From positions 310,001 to 374,000 of the forward strand of contig NZ_BJDX01000001.1 in assembly GCF_005405365.1 (NCBI RefSeq): 64,000 bases of DNA, read 5' to 3'. This DNA comes from Enterococcus xiangfangensis (lineage in GTDB: Bacteria > Bacillota > Bacilli > Lactobacillales > Enterococcaceae). The notes under the pieces were generated by a model, which saw nothing but the letters and a program-made list of their open reading frames with translations, did no database searches and was not told the DNA's origin. Below, piece after piece: positions 7,847 to 16,201 of this stretch (position 1 is the first letter of the stretch; the number at the start of each line of letters is the position of its first letter). A program made the position numbers and the translations under genes.

Positions 7847-8806
7847 TTAATACGGCAACGTCACTCGGCGGGTCACTGTCGTATAGTCCGCATAGCGAAT
7901 CTTGACTACGACTGTTTTCCCATGGCGTTGGACACGTTTTAGTGCTGTTTCGACTTTTTCTGCCAATTGCCGCAACTGACTCAAAACTTCTTCATCTGTT
8001 GATAAGGGGCGGCCATAGGTATGTTCTTTCCCTACTGATTTTCGTTCCCGTGTGATGCTGACGGGTGAATCGTGGATCCCGCGCACCTTACGATACAAAG
8101 AATAGCCCATCTTGCCAAACTCTTGGATCAAAAACATTTCACTTTTATCATAAAGATCCGCACCGGTAAAAATACCCAATTCATTCATTTTCGGTACCGT
8201 CTTCTTGCCGACACCGTGAAATTTTTCAATCGGTAAACGTTTCAAAAAGATGACCGCCTCATCTGGAGAGATCATTGTCATGCCCTGCGGCTTTTGATAA
8301 TCAGAAGCCAGCTTAGCCAAAAATTTATTGTAGCTGACACCGGCAGAACAAGTCAATTGCAATTCTTGCCAAATATCTTGCTGGATCAAACGAGCGATCT
8401 TAACGGCTGAACGAGCATTGATTTTATTTTCAGTCACATCAAGGTACGCTTCATCGATTGAAACCGGCTCGATCGTCTCCGTATAACGACTGAAGATCGC
8501 CCGAACTTGTTTTGAAACGGCACTATATTTTTCATGATCTCCCGGCTTAAAAACTGCCTGCGGACACAATTCGAACGCTTTTTGCGCACTCATCGCCGAA
8601 TGGATTCCGTAAATCCGTGCTTTGTAATTGGCGGTGGTCACGACCCCTTTGCCGCCAGTATCAGACGGGTGGCGGGCAATCACTAGCGGATGTTTGGCTA
8701 ACTCCGGATCATCTCGTTCTTCGACGGATGCAAAAAAAGCATCCATATCTATATGGATAATTTTTCGCGAAGTATCATTTTTTAACGGAAAAACCAACTC
8801 AGCCAT
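7847..8806 (-). CDS. dinB: DNA polymerase IV, truncated by in-frame stop
   Basis: Y-family translesion polymerase. It carries the palm motifs [12 protein letters not shown] and [12 protein letters not shown], with the metal-binding acidic residues, and a helix-hairpin-helix region ([12 protein letters not shown]). Translation starts at ATG 8806 after GGAGGCGG; longer frames are excluded because the SOS promoter lies at 8840-8868. The product ends at ...RRVTLPY after 319 residues, whereas the original frame would give 372. Catalytic domains are complete, but the end of the little finger and the probable clamp-binding tail are lost. Function may be weakened or lost in vivo. Confidence 0.88.
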   Translation of the reverse strand: MAELVFPLKNDTSRKIIHIDMDAFFASVEERDDPELAKHPLVIARHPSDTGGKGVVTTANYKARIYGIHSAMSAQKAFELCPQAVFKPGDHEKYSAVSKQVRAIFSRYTETIEPVSIDEAYLDVTENKINARSAVKIARLIQQDIWQELQLTCSAGVSYNKFLAKLASDYQKPQGMTMISPDEAVIFLKRLPIEKFHGVGKKTVPKMNELGIFTGADLYDKSEMFLIQEFGKMGYSLYRKVRGIHDSPVSITRERKSVGKEHTYGRPLSTDEEVLSQLRQLAEKVETALKRVQRHGKTVVVKIRYADYTTVTRRVTLPY

Positions 8807-8839
8807 CCTACCGCCTCCTTCAAATAATTTTCTATGTCC

Positions 8840-8868
8840 ATTATAGCCGAACATCCGTTCACGGACAA
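8840..8868 (-). promoter_or_regulatory. SOS promoter of dinB with LexA box
   Basis: Minus-strand TTGTCC (8868-8863), 17-base spacer, TATAAT (8845-8840). The spacer contains GAAC-GGAT-GTTC (8849-8860), matching the Gram-positive LexA/DinR box GAACnnnnGTTC. This predicts damage induction of dinB and fixes its start at 8806. Confidence 0.85.
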
Positions 8869-8993
8869 TTATGCCAGTTGATTTAATTTTCAAGATGAAA
8901 CCAGTCGTGTTCATTTTTGATTTGTTTGTGGAAAAAATTCCGATAACTCGTATATTTATCTAAATTTTGATTTCAGTAATGAATCGAGCATAA

Positions 8994-9037
8994 AAAAAGA
9001 AGTTATGACAAAAAATTTTTTGTCATAACTTCTTTTT
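8994..9037. terminator. Long bidirectional terminator-like palindrome
   Basis: A 44-bp perfect palindrome: A5, GAAGTTATGAC, A6/T6 centre, GTCATAACTTC, T5. It ends the Phd-like gene on the minus strand and can act in both directions. Confidence 0.7.
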
Positions 9038-9093
9038 CCGAATAAATGGTAAGGAGCAGCGTATTCTTGACGTTGTCTACCTCTATTACATTC

Positions 9094-9624
9094 TCATCGT
9101 TCGATCAAATTCACTTTGCGGATCATTATCTTATCAGCGGCCGCGCGTTGAAATTCTTGCGGTTCACCAAATATCTCAGCATAGATGACTTTATTATGTT
9201 CCCGTCTGCGCAATTGATAGATAATCTTTCCTGTATCTTCCAATTCTTTCATCATTTCCGTCACGCCGCCGAATCCGGTTTTTTTAGTGATAAAGCCGGT
9301 TGCCACCATGCGTTCATCCAAATAACGTGCTGTAATGACCGACCCTTTTACTAAAGTCGTTCGCAAAGCGGTCGCAAGTTCTTCCAACTCTTCCGGTACG
9401 GGCAATTCTCGTTCCACCGGTTGATATAACGTGTCGCGCAGCGTATCTAATTCTTCAACCAGTGCTTCATATTGTTCTTTAGTCAGCATCACACCGGCGA
9501 TCTTTTCACGATTAAAGATATACACGCCGGTCTCTGCTTTACGAGCTTGAGCGAAAACATCCATTGGTGATTTTTTTACTTCAGTGATCGAAGATGTCGG
9601 AACATCTAATTTGCGTAATCCCAT
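9094..9624 (-). CDS. Phd/YefM-like antitoxin-domain protein
   Basis: A 176-residue soluble protein. Residues about 8-60 (SSITEVKKSPMDVFAQARKA, then TGVYIFNREKIAGVMLTKEQYEALVEELD) resemble the Phd/YefM antitoxin fold that binds DNA and neutralises a toxin. The remainder is an extra region with LPVPEELEELATALR and a charged C-terminus, not found in short antitoxins. No small toxin gene lies on either side; neighbours are dinB and an Mga-like regulator. More likely a stand-alone regulatory protein than half of a toxin-antitoxin pair. Function not established. Confidence 0.55.
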   Translation of the reverse strand: MGLRKLDVPTSSITEVKKSPMDVFAQARKAETGVYIFNREKIAGVMLTKEQYEALVEELDTLRDTLYQPVERELPVPEELEELATALRTTLVKGSVITARYLDERMVATGFITKKTGFGGVTEMMKELEDTGKIIYQLRRREHNKVIYAEIFGEPQEFQRAAADKIMIRKVNLIER

Positions 9625-9809
9625 TCTGCTCTCCTCCTGCTTCTTACTAATGGAATTAGTTTTTCAAACGAAAGAACTCACTCCTGTTTTTATTTGTCTG
9701 TCATTTTACTTATTACGCTGAAACTTTAAAAAGTTTGGCAAGTAAACGGCGATTGTTCGCTTAGTCCCCATTATTATAGCATAACCTTTCTTGAAGAAAA
9801 ATCTTCGCC

Positions 9810-10841
9810 TTACTTTCCTTCCGTAAAAGACAAAAAAGCCTGATACCGTTCCTGTATCAGTAAAGAGGATCTTAAATCAGGATTCAGTGCCAGCACGATT
9901 TGACGGCTGGAAGAAAAAATCGTTTCTAATACATTCGCTAATTCATCTAAGCGGCAGTTGCTTAATAGCGGCAGCCGCTGTTTCATTTTTTTACTAAGTA
10001 TATAAAAATTTTCAGCAGTCGTTTCAGTTTGAGAGTGGTCCATGACTGCAAGCGGCAACCCTTGGTAAATCCCTAAAAACAACTCAAATAATTTTGTTTC
10101 AACGATTTTTTTCGTTAATTCTGTCTCCCAATCTATCATTTGTTCGACGAGGATCATTGCTTTACGTATTTCTTGATACAGCTTCGTTCGATGCGCCTGA
10201 TGGCTTCGATAAAAATCGGCACAAAATTGATAATGATACCGCGTATAATCTAAGAAAAAATACTCAGCCCGCTCAGCAGACAAACCAAACTTTTTTATGA
10301 AGCTTTCAACCATTTTTTGATCAGGAAATAACGCTGGATTTAAGAAATCAGAAGCAGCTGGGCAATACGGTTCCATTTGTTTGTATAGCTCCGCCTCATC
10401 AAATTGATAAAAATCACGCAAATATCGCAGCTGTAAATGCATGATCACTGACTTTTTTCCAATCAAACCACCTGTTTGAAAGTTCGTAAAAAGGTTCCAA
10501 CAAATCAAATATTGGTTTATTTTTTTTAACTGGGAATCGTTTACGTTCGGTGGTCCCAAATTCCAAAGGTACTGCCGAAAAAGCTGAAAATACGGATCTG
10601 ACAGCAATAGTTTCCGATAGAGTTTCGCGTAGTTTGGTTCATGCTGCCAATCGATCTGCCAATATTTTGCTCTTCGCACATATTTTTTTTGCCGCAGTTC
10701 AGTCAAATCGCGGAGAATCGTTTTAGCACTCACCTTAGTTTGATTCGCCAATTCACTGACTGAATAACATTCATTTTGTAATAATTCAATCACTCGTAGC
10801 TGTCGGCGGCATTTTTTCCCAGTCATCGCTTGCCAGATCAT
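9810..10841 (-). CDS. Mga-family-like helix-turn-helix regulator
   Basis: A 343-residue regulator. The N-terminal HTH (QLRVIELLQNECYSVSELANQTKVSAKTILRDLTELR) is of the DeoR/Mga type. The following all-helical body (YFQLFRQYLWNL, FFLDYTRYHYQFCADF) is typical of Mga-like proteins that control virulence or carbohydrate genes. ATG 10841 is chosen because AGTAGGTG lies 6 bases before it; a GTG at 10850 is possible. It stands alone between the copper operon and the Phd-like gene, so its target is not evident. Confidence 0.6.
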   Translation of the reverse strand: MIWQAMTGKKCRRQLRVIELLQNECYSVSELANQTKVSAKTILRDLTELRQKKYVRRAKYWQIDWQHEPNYAKLYRKLLLSDPYFQLFRQYLWNLGPPNVNDSQLKKINQYLICWNLFTNFQTGGLIGKKSVIMHLQLRYLRDFYQFDEAELYKQMEPYCPAASDFLNPALFPDQKMVESFIKKFGLSAERAEYFFLDYTRYHYQFCADFYRSHQAHRTKLYQEIRKAMILVEQMIDWETELTKKIVETKLFELFLGIYQGLPLAVMDHSQTETTAENFYILSKKMKQRLPLLSNCRLDELANVLETIFSSSRQIVLALNPDLRSSLLIQERYQAFLSFTEGK

Positions 10842-10938
10842 CCGTTTCACCTACTTCTCGTCTTTTCTTTCAAAATAGCATAAGTCACGATCAGTTTTTT
10901 TCTCAGCTTTTTTACAAGAAAAAAAAACGCCTGAATTC

Positions 10939-13044
10939 TCAGACGTTTAAAGTCATCGCATTGATTGCCACGATAATCGTACTTAATGACATCAAGATTG
11001 CTCCGACAGCAGGGCTTAAGAGGATCCCGATAGGTGCTAGGACACCCGCAGCTAGTGGAATCGCTATAATATTATAACCTGCTCCCCACCAAAGATTTTG
11101 GATCATCTTGCTGTGTGTTCGTTTAGCTAACTGAACAAATTTCAGAATGTCTCGTAAGTTGCTGTTAGTTAAGACGACATCGGCTGAATCAATCGCGATA
11201 TCGGTACCAGCACCGATTGCCATACCGATCGAAGCTCTTGCCAAAGCCGGCGCATCATTGATTCCATCACCGACCATCATGACCTTCTTGCCTTGATTGG
11301 TATAGCGTTTAATGATTTTTTCTTTATCATCCGGTAACAGTTCACTATAAAATTCTTTGATTGCCAAATAATCAGCGACTGCTTTTGCTGCTTCGTTGTT
11401 GTCTCCGGTCAACATTACCGGTTCGATCCCTGCTGCGCGCAAATTCTTGATAAAGTCTTGTGCTTGATCTTTTAACGTATCTCCCATCGCAAAGAAGGCA
11501 ATCAACTGTTGATCAATTAACAAGAAAGAGATTGTATTCCCTTGTGCTTGATAATCTTTTAATTTTTCTTGATCAAAATGCAGCTCACGTTTCTCAATTT
11601 CTTTTTGGTTAGCTAAAACAACTTGATGACCTTCTACCGTTCCGCTGACTCCAACACCTTTGATTGTTGAAACATCTTGTGCTTGATAAGGCTCGATCGT
11701 TTCTGATTTCAAATAATTCATGACACCAACTGCTAACGGGTGGTTCGTTTGACTTTCTAAAGCGCCAATATATTTTAACGCCTCTGCTTGACTGACATCC
11801 GTCAATACTTCTACACCTGTCACCGTGAATTTGCCTTCAGTCAATGTTCCCGTTTTATCGAGAAAAACATAATCCAATTGATTTCCTTGCTCTAAAGCTT
11901 GCCGACTTTTTAACAACAGACCATTTTTAGCTGCTAAAGAAGTTGAACGAGCAATCACCAATGGAATCGCCAAACCTAATGCATGGGGACAAGCAATTAC
12001 GAAAACCGTCACCATTCGTTCCAATGCTTGTGGTAAATCTGCTAGAAACAGCCAAGTAATGAATGTCAAAATCCCAGCAGACAGCGCAATATAAAACAAC
12101 CACTTCGCTACTTTATCCGACAGCGATTCTAATCTCGATTTTTCTTGCTGAGCTTGTTTTACCATCGCCATAACTTTAGCAAGATAACCGTCTGCACCTG
12201 TCCCAGTAACTTTTAACTGGATAGTCCCATCACCATTGACAGAGCCGCCGATGACCGAGTCACCAATTGTTTTTTGAACACCTTTCGATTCACCAGTAAC
12301 CGCAGACTCATCTGCAATCGTAGAGCCGTCGATAATTTCACCGTCAGTCGGCATCTTATCGCCAGCACGTACGAGTACTTGATCGCCTCGTTGGATCTCT
12401 TGTAATTTCACTTTTTTAGTAGTGCCGTCTGCTTCGATCTTATTGACCTCATCTGGCAATAACTCTGCCAACTTTTTCAGCGCATTGCTGGCATTTGAAA
12501 CAGCGTTCATCTCCACCCAGTGACCTAACAACATGATCACAATCAAAGTTGCCAATTCCCAGAAGAAATCCATCACGTGTTCATGTGGGTTAACTTTATT
12601 AGCGACAAATGAATACAGACTGTAGATATATGCGACCGAGATCCCCATAGCGATCAATGTCATCATCGCAGGGCTCTTCATTTTCAATTCCATCTTAGCC
12701 CCGCTCAAAAATGGCTGACCGCCGTAGATGAAAAGAATCGTTGCTAAAACCAATACGACCCACTCAGAACCAGGAAAAGTAAATTGAAATGGAAGCTGGA
12801 TACCCATCATCGGTGAAAGAACGATGATAGGCAGCGACAAAACAAGCGAGAGCCAAAATTTTTGCTTAAAATTTCCCATATGCATCGAATGATCCATCCC
12901 ACCATGGTCATGATCATGTCCATTCATTTCATGGTTCTCATGATGAGGGCCATGTCCATTCATTGTAGCCGAAGCGTGATCATGATGGTCATGTTTTGAA
13001 TGATCCATCTTCATTGATTCATCCATTTGTTCTCCTTGCTTCAT
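10939..13044 (-). CDS. copB: Copper-exporting P1B-type ATPase CopB
   Basis: Membrane copper/silver efflux pump, 701 residues. The first 57 residues are rich in His and Met (HDHHDHAS, HGPHHENHE, HDHDHGGMDHSMHMG), the metal-binding N-terminus typical of CopB in place of a CxxC domain. The membrane motif is CPH at about 352-354 (VIACPHALGLAIP), the phosphorylation site is DKTGTLTEGKF (Asp about 396) and the hinge is [11 protein letters not shown]. Ribosome-binding site AGGAGG lies before the ATG. Last gene of copYZAB, 12 bases after copA. Very like E. hirae CopB throughout. Confidence 0.95.
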   Translation of the reverse strand: MKQGEQMDESMKMDHSKHDHHDHASATMNGHGPHHENHEMNGHDHDHGGMDHSMHMGNFKQKFWLSLVLSLPIIVLSPMMGIQLPFQFTFPGSEWVVLVLATILFIYGGQPFLSGAKMELKMKSPAMMTLIAMGISVAYIYSLYSFVANKVNPHEHVMDFFWELATLIVIMLLGHWVEMNAVSNASNALKKLAELLPDEVNKIEADGTTKKVKLQEIQRGDQVLVRAGDKMPTDGEIIDGSTIADESAVTGESKGVQKTIGDSVIGGSVNGDGTIQLKVTGTGADGYLAKVMAMVKQAQQEKSRLESLSDKVAKWLFYIALSAGILTFITWLFLADLPQALERMVTVFVIACPHALGLAIPLVIARSTSLAAKNGLLLKSRQALEQGNQLDYVFLDKTGTLTEGKFTVTGVEVLTDVSQAEALKYIGALESQTNHPLAVGVMNYLKSETIEPYQAQDVSTIKGVGVSGTVEGHQVVLANQKEIEKRELHFDQEKLKDYQAQGNTISFLLIDQQLIAFFAMGDTLKDQAQDFIKNLRAAGIEPVMLTGDNNEAAKAVADYLAIKEFYSELLPDDKEKIIKRYTNQGKKVMMVGDGINDAPALARASIGMAIGAGTDIAIDSADVVLTNSNLRDILKFVQLAKRTHSKMIQNLWWGAGYNIIAIPLAAGVLAPIGILLSPAVGAILMSLSTIIVAINAMTLNV

Positions 13045-13056
13045 GCTAAACGCCTC

Positions 13057-15231
13057 CTACAATTTTTTTTGATTCAAGCTGAGCGAATTTAACAACACAC
13101 TGACAGAACTAAATGCCATCGCACCACCGGCAATGATCGGATTCAAAAATCCTACTGCGGCAAATGGAATCCCAATCACGTTGTATAAAAATGCCCAGAA
13201 CAAATTTTGCTTGATTTTTCTTAAGGTCAGTTTTGATAAACGAATACTCTTTTCAACGGATAAAAGATCGCTGTTCATCAAAGTGATGTCTGCTGTCTCC
13301 ATCGCGATATCTGTTCCGCTGCCCATTGCAATACCAATATCTGCCAAAGCTAGCGCAGGGGCGTCATTGATTCCATCACCAACCATCCCTACAGACTCGC
13401 CAGCGGCTTGTAACTGTTTAACAACTTGTGCTTTGTCCTCTGGTAAAACTTCCGCCACGATATCAGCGACTTGCAAACCGACTTGTTCACCGATATAACG
13501 CGCCGTTTGGGGATTGTCTCCCGTCAGCATTTTCACTTTGATTCCAAGCTGATGCAGCGCCGCGATTGCCGCTTTTGAAGACGCTTTGACTTGGTCAGTT
13601 ACTGCAATCAGCGCCAAAATTTTAGTTTGATCAGTCAAAAACATGACTGTTTTGCCTTCTTCTTCTAACGCTACCACACGCTCTTTCGGAAATGAAATTT
13701 CCCGCTCCTTCAGGCCACGCTTTGAACCAACGAAATAACTTATTCCGCCGATCTCTCCGACGACACCTTGTCCTGTTAAACTCGCAAAATTTTCAACTGG
13801 CAAAATGTCTATCTGATCTTTTCCATATTGATAAATAGCTTTGGCTAAAGGGTGTTCTGATTGTTGTTCTAAACTAGTTAAATAGGCTAATGCTTGCGGA
13901 TCAAAAGCCTCAAAATCGGCCACTACAGGTTTTCCTTCTGTAATAGTTCCTGTCTTATCTAAAACAACCGTAGTTAAATGTGCAATTTTTTCTAACGCAC
14001 CGCCGCCTTTAATCAAGATTCCTGATTTTGCACCCAAACCAGTTCCTACCATAATAGCGGTTGGTGTCGCTAAGCCCAATGCGCAAGGACAAGCAATCAC
14101 TAAAACAGAAACACTATGAACGATTGCTTGCTGCCAGTCTTGCGTGACTAAACCAGTCACAAGTAACGTTAATAGGGCGATTCCTAAAACGACTGGAACA
14201 AAAATTTTAGAGATTTTATCAGCGATTTGCTGGATTGGAGCTTTTTCACCTTGAGCATCTTCTACCATGCGAATAATCCGTGAGAGGACCGTCATGCTGC
14301 CGACTTGAGTCGCAATAAATTGGATGCTCCCAGTCGTATTGACCGTTCCGCCAAATACTTGATCATCGACTTGTTTGTCTACTGGCAAACTTTCACCTGT
14401 CAGCATACTTTCATCGATTGTCGTCTGGCCAGCAAAAATCTTTCCGTCGACTGGAATTTGTTCTCCTGGACGAACGCGTAAAAGATCGCCGGCTTGTACA
14501 TCTTCAATCGGTACTTGTTTTTCTTCGCCATCTACAATCCGTGTCGCAGTCTTAGCTTGTAAACTCATCAACTGTTTGATTGCATCGCTGGTTTTTGTTT
14601 TTGCCTTTTGCTCTAAATATTTGCCTAATAAGATCAGCGTAATGATCATACCGCCGCTTTCAAAATACAAATCTGAATTGTGCGGATTGAAGAATCCATT
14701 ATATACGCTCAGTGCAAAAGCCGCTGTCGTTCCCATTGCGACTAAGACATCCATGTTCGGTGCATTTGTTTTTAAAGCATGATACGCTCCGCGATAAAAT
14801 CGGCGGCCCACTCCGAATTGAACCGGTGTCGCCAAGATCAGCTGAACTAGCGGTATATGCAGAAAATGGACCCATTCAGCATGACTGCCTAACAACATTG
14901 CGATCATCGCGACCATTAAAGGTGTCGTTAAAACAGCACTCAAAATCAAATCACGTTTCATTTTTGTGAGATAGGCTGCTTTTTCTTGTTCAATCTTTTG
15001 CTTATGTTCCTCATCAAAAAGAATCGCGCCATAACCAATAGATTCCACTCGTTGAATTAAATTTTCTGCAGTAAGACTGTCGTCAAATTGAACAGTCGCT
15101 TTTTCAGTGGCTAAATTGACGTTTGCTTCCAACACGCCTTTTGTCGCCTTTAATTCTTTTTCCACACGGGCAGAACAATTGGCACAAGTCATGCCGGTGA
15201 TCGCAAATGTTTCTACCGTTGCTTCTGCCAA
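13057..15231 (-). CDS. copA: Copper-transporting P1B-type ATPase CopA
   Basis: Copper ATPase of 724 residues. One N-terminal heavy-metal domain with GMTCANC (Cys 16 and 19), membrane CPC motif at 381-383 ([14 protein letters not shown]), phosphorylation site [11 protein letters not shown] (Asp about 425) and [10 protein letters not shown] hinge. The start codon is TTG at 15231, immediately after the copZ stop; GAGGTGATC at the copZ end supplies the ribosome-binding site, so translation is coupled to copZ. In E. hirae CopA works with CopB in copper homeostasis; the direction of transport here is not shown by sequence. Confidence 0.95.
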   Translation of the reverse strand: MAEATVETFAITGMTCANCSARVEKELKATKGVLEANVNLATEKATVQFDDSLTAENLIQRVESIGYGAILFDEEHKQKIEQEKAAYLTKMKRDLILSAVLTTPLMVAMIAMLLGSHAEWVHFLHIPLVQLILATPVQFGVGRRFYRGAYHALKTNAPNMDVLVAMGTTAAFALSVYNGFFNPHNSDLYFESGGMIITLILLGKYLEQKAKTKTSDAIKQLMSLQAKTATRIVDGEEKQVPIEDVQAGDLLRVRPGEQIPVDGKIFAGQTTIDESMLTGESLPVDKQVDDQVFGGTVNTTGSIQFIATQVGSMTVLSRIIRMVEDAQGEKAPIQQIADKISKIFVPVVLGIALLTLLVTGLVTQDWQQAIVHSVSVLVIACPCALGLATPTAIMVGTGLGAKSGILIKGGGALEKIAHLTTVVLDKTGTITEGKPVVADFEAFDPQALAYLTSLEQQSEHPLAKAIYQYGKDQIDILPVENFASLTGQGVVGEIGGISYFVGSKRGLKEREISFPKERVVALEEEGKTVMFLTDQTKILALIAVTDQVKASSKAAIAALHQLGIKVKMLTGDNPQTARYIGEQVGLQVADIVAEVLPEDKAQVVKQLQAAGESVGMVGDGINDAPALALADIGIAMGSGTDIAMETADITLMNSDLLSVEKSIRLSKLTLRKIKQNLFWAFLYNVIGIPFAAVGFLNPIIAGGAMAFSSVSVLLNSLSLNQKKL

Positions 15232-15441
15232 TTAGATCACCTCAGTTTCATATCCTGCTGCTGTCACAGCTGCTGCAATTTGATCTGCAGATACTTGTGT
15301 TTCGTCAAATTTAACGACACCTTGATTTTTCTTTAGATCGATTTTCACTTTGTTGATTCCTTCTAATTGATTGATCGCCTTTTCCACGTTTGCCACACAG
15401 TGATTACAGCTCATTCCATTGATTGCAAATTGTTTTTTCAT
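15232..15441 (-). CDS. copZ: Copper chaperone CopZ
   Basis: 69-residue heavy-metal-associated protein with the copper-binding loop GMSCNHC and a ferredoxin-like beta-alpha-beta pattern (EKAINQLEGINKVKIDL, GVVKFDETQVSADQI). It carries Cu(I) in the cytoplasm and delivers it to CopY, releasing repression. It sits between copY and copA and its stop codon abuts the TTG start of copA. Confidence 0.95.
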   Translation of the reverse strand: MKKQFAINGMSCNHCVANVEKAINQLEGINKVKIDLKKNQGVVKFDETQVSADQIAAAVTAAGYETEVI

Positions 15442-15522
15442 TTTTGATTCGCTCCCTGTCTTAAATATAATTTTTTCTGTTGGATAACAGCCAACTGTAT
15501 TTTTATTAATGAGTACCTATGT

Positions 15523-15957
15523 TTAGTTATGATGATTGCATTCGCATTGTCCGGGAATACAGTTACATTCGATCGTCGCTACAGTCTGTTTATTGAGCAG
15601 CTGTTCTTTGATCAAATCGACGTCTGCATCTGTCAGCTCTGCTTCTGCCACTAACTCAGCGATTGTTTCGCCGATTCGTTTCGCACAAATATGAGAAAAC
15701 AAATTTTCTGTTGCACTTTTGACAGTCTCACCTTCACTGATCGCCGGATAATAAATATATTTCTTTCCCGATTGTTCTGTTCGAACAGCTTCTTTTTTTA
15801 CTAGACGCCCTAATAATGTTTTGATCGTCGCTGCTTTCCAGTCCATCGTTTGACCAAGAATATCAACGATTTCTTGTGCAGTGGTAGATCCCTGCGTCCA
15901 GATCACACGCATGACTTCCCATTCTGAATCGCTGATCTTAATTGGCGTATTCGTCAT
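15523..15957 (-). CDS. copY: CopY/TcrY family copper-responsive repressor
   Basis: 144-residue winged-helix repressor of the BlaI/CopY family. The DNA-binding domain is [45 protein letters not shown] in outline, and the C-terminus has the CxCxxxxCxC metal cluster ([10 protein letters not shown]) that binds zinc in the repressing form and copper on induction. The ATG at 15957 is 14 bases from AAAGGAG, rather far; a GTG at 15972 is directly on it, so the start is uncertain by five codons. Two cop boxes lie just upstream. Confidence 0.93.
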   Translation of the reverse strand: MTNTPIKISDSEWEVMRVIWTQGSTTAQEIVDILGQTMDWKAATIKTLLGRLVKKEAVRTEQSGKKYIYYPAISEGETVKSATENLFSHICAKRIGETIAELVAEAELTDADVDLIKEQLLNKQTVATIECNCIPGQCECNHHN

Positions 15958-15982
15958 TGTCTTAATTCTCACTCCTTTCGTT

Positions 15983-15992
15983 TACAATTGTA
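15983..15992. promoter_or_regulatory. cop box 2 (CopY operator)
   Basis: TACAATTGTA, matching the CopY operator TACAnnTGTA. On the minus strand the context GATTACAATTGTAAAC differs from the other box by one base. Confidence 0.88.
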
Positions 15993-16004
15993 ATCCACTT
16001 TTAA

Positions 16005-16033
16005 AGTTTACAGTTGTAATCGATATTCGTCAA
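16005..16033 (-). promoter_or_regulatory. cop operon promoter with cop box 1
   Basis: Minus-strand TTGACG (16033-16028), 17-base spacer, TAAACT (16010-16005). Cop box 1, TACAACTGTA on the minus strand (16009-16018), overlaps the -10 hexamer; box 2 lies 26 bp further on, between the start of transcription and copY. This two-box layout is that of E. hirae copYZAB. Confidence 0.8.
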
Positions 16034-16160
16034 CCCTTTTGCTGTTTTTTTTTAGTTTTTTTGCGGGCAGCCACATTATCTGCTGATCTGACTCTGTTTA
16101 GCATGCGTTCTTTATTACATTTTTTTTGTTAAATAAACTTGATTGCGTTGCAAATTGTAC

Positions 16161-16192
16161 AAAAAAACAGCCTTCAAAAAAGAAGACTGTTT
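16161..16192 (-). terminator. Terminator of the Zn/Cd ATPase gene
   Basis: Stem AAACAG-CCTTC with GAAGA-CTGTTT (one mismatch), A6 loop, and a seven-T run on the minus strand, just after the ATPase stop codon. Confidence 0.7.
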
Positions 16193-16201
16193 CTTGCGCA
16201 A

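Noticed and set aside
8807..8914. Longer dinB N-terminus starting at 8914
   Set aside because: The SOS promoter (8840-8868) lies inside this stretch and a strong ribosome-binding site fixes the start at 8806.
9625..9809. Toxin gene next to the Phd-like protein
   Set aside because: No open frame with a start signal on either strand in this gap or on the other side (8915-9093).
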